From NCBI GenBank assembly GCA_025936195.1, contig JAICTW010000071.1:1-8548 (forward strand): a stretch of 8,548 bases of DNA. Reading direction: 5' to 3'. This document shows positions 1 through 5,725 of this stretch, piece by piece (the first letter of the stretch is position 1; every line of letters starts with the position of its first letter). The position numbers were made by a program, and so were the translations under genes. The notes below the pieces were generated by a model, which worked only from the letters and a program-made list of their open reading frames with translations, was not told where the DNA came from and ran no database searches. This DNA is from Flavisolibacter sp. Lineage in GTDB: Bacteria > Bacteroidota > Bacteroidia > Chitinophagales > Chitinophagaceae.

Positions 1-12
1 AAAGAAGATTTG

Positions 13-327
13 ATGAATATAGTTGCCGGGCAACTGGCCAAGAAATTTTTGGCCGCACTGCAAAATATCAGCAGTGAAAAAAACTATTATTCCTATGTTG
101 GTAACCTTGCGGAAATCCTTGATTGGGCAAAAGATTTCTGCGAACTACATTATGAAGGGTTTATTGATACGCAAGCTTCTGCCAGTGTGCACCACGACCA
201 TCATAATGACACGGTGCTGGAATCTTTGATTATTTCATTTGGACGGCAAAGACTATTAGCTTTCTACAGACAGAATGTATCACCCACTAATTATTTTATC
301 GAAAAATATGCATCACTACAAGGATAA
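13..327 (+). CDS. hypothetical protein, possibly 5'-truncated by the window edge
   Basis: I do not recognise this protein. From the ATG at 13 it is 104 residues, and the frame stays open to base 1 (codons AAA GAA GAT TTG before the ATG), so a longer gene cut by the window cannot be excluded. A weak purine-rich AAGAAG at 2-7 lies five bases before the ATG and could be its ribosome binding site. The product looks soluble and mainly helical, with no signal peptide or membrane segment. An aromatic-rich stretch (KNYYSYVGNLAEILDW) is followed by a short His/Asp cluster (HHDHHND). It ends in YFIEKYASLQG and stops with TAA at 325-327, inside a hairpin. It converges on the tRNA-Leu gene. The open frame, its length and the hairpin support a real gene, but I assign no function. 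Confidence 0.55.
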   Translation: MNIVAGQLAKKFLAALQNISSEKNYYSYVGNLAEILDWAKDFCELHYEGFIDTQASASVHHDHHNDTVLESLIISFGRQRLLAFYRQNVSPTNYFIEKYASLQG

Positions 328-343
328 AGTTTCCTTTTATCCT
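321..343 (+). terminator. hairpin over the stop codon of the first gene, possible terminator
   Basis: AGGATAAA at 321-328 is the exact reverse complement of TTTATCCT at 336-343. This gives an 8-bp stem, extendable by a G-T pair, with a 5-base loop. The arms include the TAA stop at 325-327. Only a short pyrimidine run follows, not a strong T-tract, so it may stabilise the 3' end rather than terminate alone. The rest of 344-434 holds no gene that I can see. Confidence 0.4.
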
Positions 344-434
344 TTCAGATGGCATCCTTCAATTTCTTGACAATTACTCTGGAAAAGCTTCACTGACAAT
401 TGCCCCAGGAAATATTATGTTGAGATAGTAAAAG

Positions 435-518
435 TGCCCGGGACTGGATTCGAACCAGCACATCCTTTCGGACGCCGCCACCTGAAGACGGTGCGTCTAC
501 CAATTTCGCCACCCGGGC
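435..518 (-). tRNA. tRNA-Leu (anticodon CAG)
   Basis: The reverse strand folds into a class II tRNA of 84 nt. The acceptor stem pairs GCCCGGG (complement of 512-518) with CCCGGGC (complement of 436-442), with discriminator A at 435. The D arm reads TGGCGAAATTGGTAGACGCA, typical of tRNA-Leu. The anticodon stem CCGTC/GGCGG encloses the loop TTCAGGT with anticodon CAG (complement of 482-484). A long variable arm with a GAAA-type loop follows, then the T arm GGTTCGAATCC. The 3' CCA is not encoded, because the bases after the discriminator read CTT. It therefore needs the CCA-adding enzyme, and one is encoded at 3043-4464. It decodes CUG leucine codons. Confidence 0.96.
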
Positions 519-525
519 AGGGGAG

Positions 526-533
526 CAAATGTA
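526..533 (-). promoter_or_regulatory. -7 promoter element for tRNA-Leu
   Basis: The reverse strand reads TACATTTG, a full match to the Bacteroidota -7 consensus TAnnTTTG. Seven bases separate it from the 5' end of the mature tRNA, so transcription would begin just upstream of the tRNA. I see no clear -33 TTG element; that position is occupied by the A/T-rich heptamer tract at 536-563. Confidence 0.6.
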
Positions 534-535
534 AA

Positions 536-563
536 TGGAAAATGAAGAATGAAAAATTAAAAA
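536..563. repeat. degenerate 7-bp tandem repeat between dapD and tRNA-Leu
   Basis: Four consecutive heptamers stay in register on the + strand: TGGAAAA, TGAAGAA, TGAAAAA, TTAAAAA. On the gene strand they read TTTTTAA, TTTTTCA, TTCTTCA, TTTTCCA. They fill most of the 63-bp gap between dapD and the tRNA. I recall similar heptameric tracts as common intergenic filler in Bacteroidota genomes. The composition is simple, so part of the periodicity could be chance. Confidence 0.5.
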
Positions 564-581
564 ATCATTTTAAAGAAAAGC

Positions 582-1394
582 TTATACAGCAACATTAAAA
601 TCCCTTAATGCATCATTTAAACTTGTTTTTAAATCCGTGCTGGACTTGCGTTTGCCAATGATCAATGCACAACTGACATTGTATTCTCCCGCTGGAAATT
701 TTTTACTATAGCTTCCGGGAATCACAACGCTTCGTGCCGGCACTACACCTTTTGTTTCAACAGCTTCACTGCCGCTTACATCAATAATTTTTGTGGATTG
801 CGTTAATACAACATTGGCACCAAGCACTGCTTCTTTCTCTACCCGAACTCCTTCCACAACAATGCAACGCGATCCAATGAAGCAACCATCTTCAATAATA
901 ACCGGAGAAGCCTGCAAGGGTTCCAACACACCGCCAATGCCAACACCTCCACTTAAATGAACACCTTTTCCAATTTGTGCGCAACTACCAACCGTTGCCC
1001 ATGTATCTACCATGGTGCCTTCATCTACATAAGCGCCGATGTTTACGTACGAGGGCATCAACACAACATTCTTTGCGATGTAAGCGCCATAGCGTGCCAC
1101 GGCGTGCGGCACAGCACGAACACCGAGCTCCTTATAATTTTTTTTCAACTCCATTTTATCGTACCACTCAAAAGGCGCTACACTCCAGGTTTGCATTTGC
1201 TGAATACTGAAATATAAAAGAATGGCCTGCTTCACCCATTCATTTACCTGCCATCCATTTTCAGTGGGCTCCGCCACACGCAATCTTCCTTTATCCACTT
1301 CTTCAATAACGGCTTTTACATCGTTTACAATGCCCAGATAGGAAAGCATTTCACGGTTTTGCCATGCTTGTTCAACGGACTCTCTTAACTTCAT
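582..1394 (-). CDS. dapD: 2,3,4,5-tetrahydropyridine-2,6-dicarboxylate N-succinyltransferase (DapD)
   Basis: This is the cytoplasmic enzyme that transfers succinyl from succinyl-CoA to tetrahydrodipicolinate in the succinylase branch of diaminopimelate and lysine synthesis. The 270-residue product matches the usual size of about 270-275. Residues 1-95 form the helical N-terminal domain. Residues from about 100 to 225 are a left-handed beta-helix of hexapeptide repeats, including YVDEGTMVDTWATVGSCAQI (122-141) and the family signature HLSGGVGIGGVLEPLQA (146-162). The C-terminus (SYSKKFPAGEYNVSCALIIG) is also typical. I chose the ATG at 1394, starting MKLRESVEQAW, because it matches the family N-terminus. 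An in-frame start at 1451 would add 19 atypical residues and overlap the divergent gene. No Shine-Dalgarno is visible, and the leader is A/T-rich with a small GCAAA/TTTGC dyad at 1396-1409. Confidence 0.95.
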   Translation of the reverse strand: MKLRESVEQAWQNREMLSYLGIVNDVKAVIEEVDKGRLRVAEPTENGWQVNEWVKQAILLYFSIQQMQTWSVAPFEWYDKMELKKNYKELGVRAVPHAVARYGAYIAKNVVLMPSYVNIGAYVDEGTMVDTWATVGSCAQIGKGVHLSGGVGIGGVLEPLQASPVIIEDGCFIGSRCIVVEGVRVEKEAVLGANVVLTQSTKIIDVSGSEAVETKGVVPARSVVIPGSYSKKFPAGEYNVSCALIIGKRKSSTDLKTSLNDALRDFNVAV

Positions 1395-1408
1395 CGCAAA
1401 TTTTTTTG

Positions 1409-1416
1409 CAAACTTA
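1409..1416 (-). promoter_or_regulatory. -7 promoter element for dapD
   Basis: The reverse strand reads TAAGTTTG, a full match to TAnnTTTG, with 14 bases between it and the dapD ATG. It lies in the 32-bp gap between the divergent dapD and glycosyltransferase start codons. It abuts the Shine-Dalgarno of the latter, so the upstream part of this promoter would fall inside that coding sequence. No clear -33 element is visible. Confidence 0.5.
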
Positions 1417-1421
1417 GGGAG
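1416..1421 (+). promoter_or_regulatory. ribosome binding site that decides the glycosyltransferase start
   Basis: AGGGAG sits five bases upstream of the ATG at 1427. The alternative in-frame GTG at 1421 overlaps this element and would have no spacing, which favours the ATG. Confidence 0.6.
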
Positions 1422-1426
1422 TGCAC

Positions 1427-2401
1427 ATGAAAATTCTGGTTCGATTACCAAATTGGTTAGGAGATATGGTGATGTCTGTGGGTTTCTTAAACCAGCTTCC
1501 CTATTTTTTCCCGGACGCGGCAGTAAGTGTGATCGTTAAAAAAGGTATCCACGAATTACTTCCTTTATTTCCAAAAACAGAACACCAATTTATTTTTAAT
1601 AAGGATGAATTTAATGGTGTGAAAGGATTGATTGAGTTCGGTAAACAGATCAAAAAAACGGAGCGATTCAATCTGTTCTTTTGTTTGCCCGATTCTTTTT
1701 CGACAGCCATCATGGGCCTTGCATCCGGTGCAGGAAAAAGAATTGGCTATAAAAAGGAATGGCGTCAAATTTTAATGACGGATACTTATCAAAAGCCACA
1801 AAGATTACACAGGGTAGAAGAGTACATTCATTTATTGGAATTATATACGGGTAGAAGATCTTTGCCTGCAAACGTTTCTTTACATCATTCTTTTGAGAAG
1901 AAGAATTATGTTGTTGTTAATATCAATTCAGAAGCTTCATCCAGACGGTTAACTGTTGCGAAATCGGTTGAACTTTTGAATTTATTAAGTTATTCTATTC
2001 AGCAAAAAATCGTGCTGATTGGCGCACCAAAAGAAAAAGAGTTTGTTGATGCGGTCATTGCTCAACTAAACGATTCATCAAGTATTGAAAACCTTGCCGG
2101 AAAAACATCCTTATGCCAGTTAGCGGAAATCCTGGCTTCGGCTCAATTGCTGCTCACAACAGATTCCGGTCCTGCACATCTGGCCAATGCATTGGGAACA
2201 CGCACTGTTGTTTTATTTGGTGCAGGAAACGAAAGCAACACAGCACCATATAACAAAGAATTGCGGAGCATCATTCGTCTGGGACAATTAAGTTGCGAAC
2301 CCTGCGAAAAAAATGTTTGCCTGCGATTTGGTGTGCCACAATGTTTAGAAAGGTTAGATAGCAACCGGATTGTTGAAACTGTAAAACTGCATCTATCATA
2401 A
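1427..2401 (+). CDS. glycosyltransferase family 9 protein (lipopolysaccharide heptosyltransferase, WaaF-like)
   Basis: The 324-residue product belongs to the ADP-heptose:LPS heptosyltransferase family, which adds heptose to the lipopolysaccharide inner core at the cytoplasmic face of the inner membrane. The N-terminus RLPNWLGDMVMS (6-17) matches the family's WLGD motif; D13 aligns with the proposed catalytic acid of WaaC/WaaF. The C-terminal nucleotide-sugar domain carries TTDSGPAHLANALGTRTVVLFG at 244-265 (split here as TTDSGPAHLA, then NALGTRTVVLFG). Four cysteines (C290, C293, C298, C306) form the cluster often seen near the end of WaaF-like proteins. No signal peptide or membrane segment is visible. 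Its TAA overlaps the tsaC ATG by one base (TAATG), so translation is probably coupled. The family is clear; the exact acceptor sugar cannot be read from the sequence. Confidence 0.88.
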   Translation: MKILVRLPNWLGDMVMSVGFLNQLPYFFPDAAVSVIVKKGIHELLPLFPKTEHQFIFNKDEFNGVKGLIEFGKQIKKTERFNLFFCLPDSFSTAIMGLASGAGKRIGYKKEWRQILMTDTYQKPQRLHRVEEYIHLLELYTGRRSLPANVSLHHSFEKKNYVVVNINSEASSRRLTVAKSVELLNLLSYSIQQKIVLIGAPKEKEFVDAVIAQLNDSSSIENLAGKTSLCQLAEILASAQLLLTTDSGPAHLANALGTRTVVLFGAGNESNTAPYNKELRSIIRLGQLSCEPCEKNVCLRFGVPQCLERLDSNRIVETVKLHLS

Positions 2402-2979
2402 TGGAAAAAAAAATTTTTGAATCCGAAGTAGAAAAAGCCCTGGAAGTTTTGCGAAAGGGTGGTGTTATTCTTTATCCAACCGATACCATTTGGGGAATTG
2501 GCTGCGATGCCACTGACGCTGATGCAGTAAAAAAAATTTATGAAATTAAAAACCGTGAGGACAGCAAAAGCCTGATCATTCTTGTGGCAGACGAAAGAGA
2601 CGTGTTGCAATATGTGGCGGCTCCTGATTTATCAGTGTTTGATTTTATTGAAGAGCAAACCCGCCCCACAACCATCATATTTGAACAGGCTATTGGTTTG
2701 CCTGATAATCTTATCGCCGAAGATGGTTCCATTGCCATCAGAATTGCAGGGGATGAATTTTGCAGGCATTTGATCAAGCGGTTGAGAAAGCCAATCGTTT
2801 CCACTTCAGCCAATATCAGTGGACAAGCTTCACCAAAATTCTTTGCTGATGTTTCCGATGAAATAAAAAATGCAGTGAACTATGTTGTGCAATGGAGACA
2901 AGAGGATACCAGGCCTTCACAACCCTCGCAAATCATTAAGTGGAATAATGATGGAACACGAATTGTTATTCGAAATTAA
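2401..2979 (+). CDS. tsaC: L-threonylcarbamoyladenylate synthase (TsaC/YrdC/Sua5 family)
   Basis: The enzyme makes threonylcarbamoyl-AMP from threonine, bicarbonate and ATP. The TsaBDE complex then uses it to form t6A at position 37 of tRNAs that read ANN codons. The 192-residue product is a single YrdC domain, close to the length of short TsaC rather than long Sua5. Visible motifs are GGVILYPTDTIWGIGCDA (20-37), the basic K50-x-R52 with K56-S57 (KNREDSKSLIILV), and STSANISGQ (134-142). The stretch TRPTTIIF (87-94) stands where many homologues have PGPxT. The ATG overlaps the stop of the upstream glycosyltransferase, so the two are cotranscribed. The CCA-adding enzyme follows 63 bp later on the same strand, placing two tRNA-processing genes side by side. 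Confidence 0.93.
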   Translation: MEKKIFESEVEKALEVLRKGGVILYPTDTIWGIGCDATDADAVKKIYEIKNREDSKSLIILVADERDVLQYVAAPDLSVFDFIEEQTRPTTIIFEQAIGLPDNLIAEDGSIAIRIAGDEFCRHLIKRLRKPIVSTSANISGQASPKFFADVSDEIKNAVNYVVQWRQEDTRPSQPSQIIKWNNDGTRIVIRN

Positions 2980-3028
2980 AAGTCCTGAAGTGTATCCTGA
3001 TAATCCATTTCAAATTTTAATCTGCGGT

Positions 3029-3036
3029 TATCTTTG
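3029..3036 (+). promoter_or_regulatory. possible -7 promoter element for the CCA-adding enzyme
   Basis: TATCTTTG is a full match to TAnnTTTG and ends six bases before the ATG at 3043. If used, transcription would start within a few bases of the ATG, giving a nearly leaderless mRNA. No clear -33 TTG is visible. The gene may also be read from upstream through the 63-bp gap. A chance match is possible. Confidence 0.35.
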
Positions 3037-3042
3037 CCTGCA

Positions 3043-4464
3043 ATGGAAATCAATTGTACTGATACGGAGTTGAAAATTTTTGGAAAGATTGCCAAAGCAG
3101 CGGAAGAATTGGGTTATCCCTGCTATTTGATTGGCGGATTTGTTCGCGATAAACTTTTAAGAAGGCCAACAAAGGATGCCGATTTTGTGTGCGTGGGTAA
3201 TGCATTAAAATTAGCGGAAGAAGCATCAAAACATTTCAAGCCTCATCCAAAAGTTTCTTATTTTAAAAATTTCGGTACAGCACATTTTAAAATGCCGGAC
3301 GGCTTTGATCTGGAATTTGTTGGAGCAAGAAAAGAAAGTTACCGTTCGCATTCACGCAATCCGGAAGTGGAAGCAGGAACCATTGAAGATGATCAGAACC
3401 GCAGAGATTTTACCATCAATGCTCTGGCCATTGGTTTGAATAAAGAAGATTATGGAAAGTTGATTGATCCCTTTAAAGGATTGGATGATTTGAAGCAACA
3501 ACTTATTCGTACCCCGCTTGATCCGGACAGAACGTTTAGTGATGATCCTTTGCGCATGATGCGTGCCATTCGTTTTGCTACACAATTACAGTTTCATATT
3601 TATCCGGAAACCTTTCATTCTATCGAAAGAAATGCGGATCGCATAACCATTGTTTCCAAAGAACGCATCACAGATGAACTGAACAAAATCATCCTTTGTG
3701 AAAAGCCTTCCATTGGTTTTAAACTTTTATTTGATACCGGATTGCTCAAAAAAATATTTCCGCAAATGGTGGATCTGGCCGGTGCAGAATTTATTGATGG
3801 ATTAGGGCATAAGGATAATTTTTATCACACCTTGCAGGTGCTGGACAATGTTGCTGAGCGTTCCAATGATCTTTGGTTGCGATGGGCGGCCATTCTTCAT
3901 GATATTGGCAAACCTGCCACCAAGCGTTTTGAAGAAGATCATGGCTGGACCTTTCATGGTCATGAAGTGGTTGGTGGAAGAATGGTGCCTAAGATATTTA
4001 ATCAACTGAAGCTGCCTTTGGGTGAGGAAATGAAGTATGTAAGAAAGCTTGTGGAATTGCATTTACGTCCCATCAGCCTGACCAAAGAAAATATTACTGA
4101 TTCTGCTATCCGCCGTTTGTTATTTGATGCAGGAAATAATTTTGAAGACCTGATGGCCCTTTGCAAAAGCGACATCACTTCTAAAAACAAACTAAAGGTA
4201 AAACGCTTTCTCGCCAATTTTGAATTGGTGCGGGAGCGATGCAAAGAGGTAGAAGAAAAAGATCACATCCGTAACTGGCAGCCGCCCATCACAGGCGATA
4301 TCATCATGAAAACCTTTGGCATTCCTCCTTCAAAACCTGTGGGCATAATTAAAGATGCGATCAGGGATGCTATTTTAGATGGCATTATTCCTAACGATTA
4401 CGAAACTGCGTATCAATATATGCTGAAAAAGGGAGAGGAGTGTGGTTTGAAATCAGTGGAATAG
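3043..4464 (+). CDS. cca: CCA tRNA nucleotidyltransferase with HD domain
   Basis: The product repairs or adds the 3' CCA of tRNAs from CTP and ATP, and has a C-terminal metal-dependent phosphohydrolase-type HD domain. It is 473 residues from the ATG at 3043; an in-frame TTG at 3034 would add only three residues. The nucleotidyltransferase head shows GGFVRD (31-36), the metal-binding D45-A-D47, D89-L-E91, RRDFTINALA (120-129) and the tRNA/nucleotide-binding region DPLRMMRAIRF (168-178). The HD domain has LHDIGKP (285-291; H286, D287) and FHGHE (304-308). The CCA requirement is real here, since the tRNA-Leu gene in this window encodes no CCA. It is last in the + strand cluster and is followed by a hairpin terminator. 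Bacterial poly(A) polymerase shares the head domain, but the HD fusion favours a CCA enzyme. Confidence 0.88.
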   Translation: MEINCTDTELKIFGKIAKAAEELGYPCYLIGGFVRDKLLRRPTKDADFVCVGNALKLAEEASKHFKPHPKVSYFKNFGTAHFKMPDGFDLEFVGARKESYRSHSRNPEVEAGTIEDDQNRRDFTINALAIGLNKEDYGKLIDPFKGLDDLKQQLIRTPLDPDRTFSDDPLRMMRAIRFATQLQFHIYPETFHSIERNADRITIVSKERITDELNKIILCEKPSIGFKLLFDTGLLKKIFPQMVDLAGAEFIDGLGHKDNFYHTLQVLDNVAERSNDLWLRWAAILHDIGKPATKRFEEDHGWTFHGHEVVGGRMVPKIFNQLKLPLGEEMKYVRKLVELHLRPISLTKENITDSAIRRLLFDAGNNFEDLMALCKSDITSKNKLKVKRFLANFELVRERCKEVEEKDHIRNWQPPITGDIIMKTFGIPPSKPVGIIKDAIRDAILDGIIPNDYETAYQYMLKKGEECGLKSVE

Positions 4465-4495
4465 TTGAGTGGTGAAGGCTGAGTAAGAAGTAAGA

Positions 4496-4529
4496 GATAT
4501 TAGTTCCTGTTTTTAACTAATGTCTTTTT
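4496..4529 (+). terminator. intrinsic terminator after the CCA-adding enzyme
   Basis: GATATTAGTT (4496-4505) pairs with AACTAATGTC (4515-4524) as a 10-bp stem with one G-T pair and a 9-base loop. Five T residues follow at 4525-4529. The T-run lies on the + strand side, so it best serves the + strand cluster. The converging gene ends at 4533, and the same hairpin lies just past its stop, but with no T-run on that strand. Confidence 0.72.
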
Positions 4530-4532
4530 CAT

Positions 4533-5690
4533 TCAGTACAAAATATTCTTCACCGTTCCGAAAACTTTTACAAAATACAAATGCTTGTTTTCAAAATAAT
4601 CCAGCGACATTTTGGATTGATCTTTAAACACCGGCTGAATATCAAACGGAGTGAAAACTGTATTGCCTTTGCGTGAAAGATTGGATGCAACATCCTTACC
4701 GGTATCCAACAACAATAAAGCAAACCGTAAAGTGGTTTCATAACCGCGGAAGAATAGCTCGGATGGTTTTGTGCTCAATGTTTTTGCATACTCATTATTC
4801 AATGCATTTTCCAATTCTGAACCTGAATGATAATAGAACGGACTGCTGTAAATAATTTCGAGGTCCTTTGCTTTGCTGAAATTGTAATTCTCCCAGGTAG
4901 GCATTCCAATGACACGGACCGGATATTGATTGTTGATAGAGGCCAAAGCTTGTGTAAGCCTCATGGCAAAAGTCTCGTCCAGACTTCCTGCAATGCAAAC
5001 CGTTCTTTTTGTGCTATCTAAATGCGACATCAATGTTTGTGCAGTAAAGTTGGCAGGAAGATCAACATACTGAATGTTCAAAGGAGTGGATACCGTGGCC
5101 TTAGAAAAATTACTAAAGCTGTTTTTCAAAAGGTCTTCCTGAATACCTTTTTTCCGGAACATCACAATAGGATCGAGGCTGTGATATTTTTGAAGAAAGC
5201 GGTAGATACCTTCCACATGCGCCTGCAACGTGGAGTTAAGAATTACGAAATACGGATTGTTGTCAACACCTGCATCGTTCGGAAACGTTGTTGAAATAAA
5301 AGGAATTCTTTTTTGCATTGCTATATCGGCGAGCAATCTGGTTTCGGGTGCATTGGTTTGTGCAATGATCATGTCAACATCCCGCATCTCCGGCTTCGAC
5401 AATTGATAGCTGATACTTTGTTTGCCGCGGCTATCGCAAATAAATACATCCAGTGGCGCTCCTCTTTTTTGCAGAGAGTCCAATGCCAGTTGTGCGCCGT
5501 AATAAAAATCCAGCCCTGCATTTACAAACCGTGCGCCTGTTTTTTCATAACGAAAATTTCCCGAGGCATCAAAGGCAGAATCCAGATACAAAGGAGTGAA
5601 GATGGCGATCTTATATCTTCTGATCTCCTGAGCATTCATTATGCCAGCAATCAAAAAAACAAATGCGAAAAAGAAAAAAGTTTTTTTCAT
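4533..5690 (-). CDS. secreted periplasmic-binding-protein-like (type 1 fold) ligand-binding protein
   Basis: The product (385 residues from the second ATG) resembles solute-binding proteins of the LivK/type 1 periplasmic-binding fold. It begins with a signal peptide: KK, a hydrophobic run of Phe, Ala, Val, Leu and Ile, then GIMNA with likely cleavage before QEI. There is no lipobox Cys, so a soluble periplasmic protein is expected. The mature part opens with YKIAIFTPLYLDSAF and continues with NAGLDFYYGAQLALDSL, DVDMIIAQTNAPETRLLADIA (split as DVDMIIAQTN and APETRLLADIA) and KRIPFISTTFPN, the order expected of the fold's first lobe. Two ATGs are adjacent (5693, 5690); AAGGA on the gene strand lies two and five bases before them, favouring 5690. 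It follows guaA by about 32 bp on the same strand. No permease or ATPase gene is nearby, so transport is not implied and the ligand is unknown. Confidence 0.72.
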   Translation of the reverse strand: MKKTFFFFAFVFLIAGIMNAQEIRRYKIAIFTPLYLDSAFDASGNFRYEKTGARFVNAGLDFYYGAQLALDSLQKRGAPLDVFICDSRGKQSISYQLSKPEMRDVDMIIAQTNAPETRLLADIAMQKRIPFISTTFPNDAGVDNNPYFVILNSTLQAHVEGIYRFLQKYHSLDPIVMFRKKGIQEDLLKNSFSNFSKATVSTPLNIQYVDLPANFTAQTLMSHLDSTKRTVCIAGSLDETFAMRLTQALASINNQYPVRVIGMPTWENYNFSKAKDLEIIYSSPFYYHSGSELENALNNEYAKTLSTKPSELFFRGYETTLRFALLLLDTGKDVASNLSRKGNTVFTPFDIQPVFKDQSKMSLDYFENKHLYFVKVFGTVKNILY

Positions 5691-5725
5691 CATAATCCTT
5701 TAAATCCTATTAATCACGTTCAGGC

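Noticed and set aside
367..372. TTGACA resembling a sigma70 -35 box
   Set aside because: There is no -10 partner at 16-18 bp and no gene start downstream on that strand; Bacteroidota housekeeping promoters use a different consensus.
435..518. tRNA-Leu as an integration site for a mobile element
   Set aside because: There is no integrase gene, no duplicated tRNA 3' end and no mobile cargo in the window.
546..569. AATGA/TCATT hairpin as a dapD terminator
   Set aside because: Only 5-7 pairs with a long A/T loop can form within low-complexity repeat sequence, so it is not distinguishable from chance.
1395..1451. N-terminal extension of DapD to an in-frame start at 1451
   Set aside because: The extra 19 residues do not look like the family, and they overlap the divergent glycosyltransferase; MKLRESVEQAW at 1394 is the normal start.
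2143..2610. 155-codon - strand open frame across the glycosyltransferase/tsaC junction
   Set aside because: It is antisense to clearly recognised coding motifs of both genes and shows no domain or leader signal of its own.
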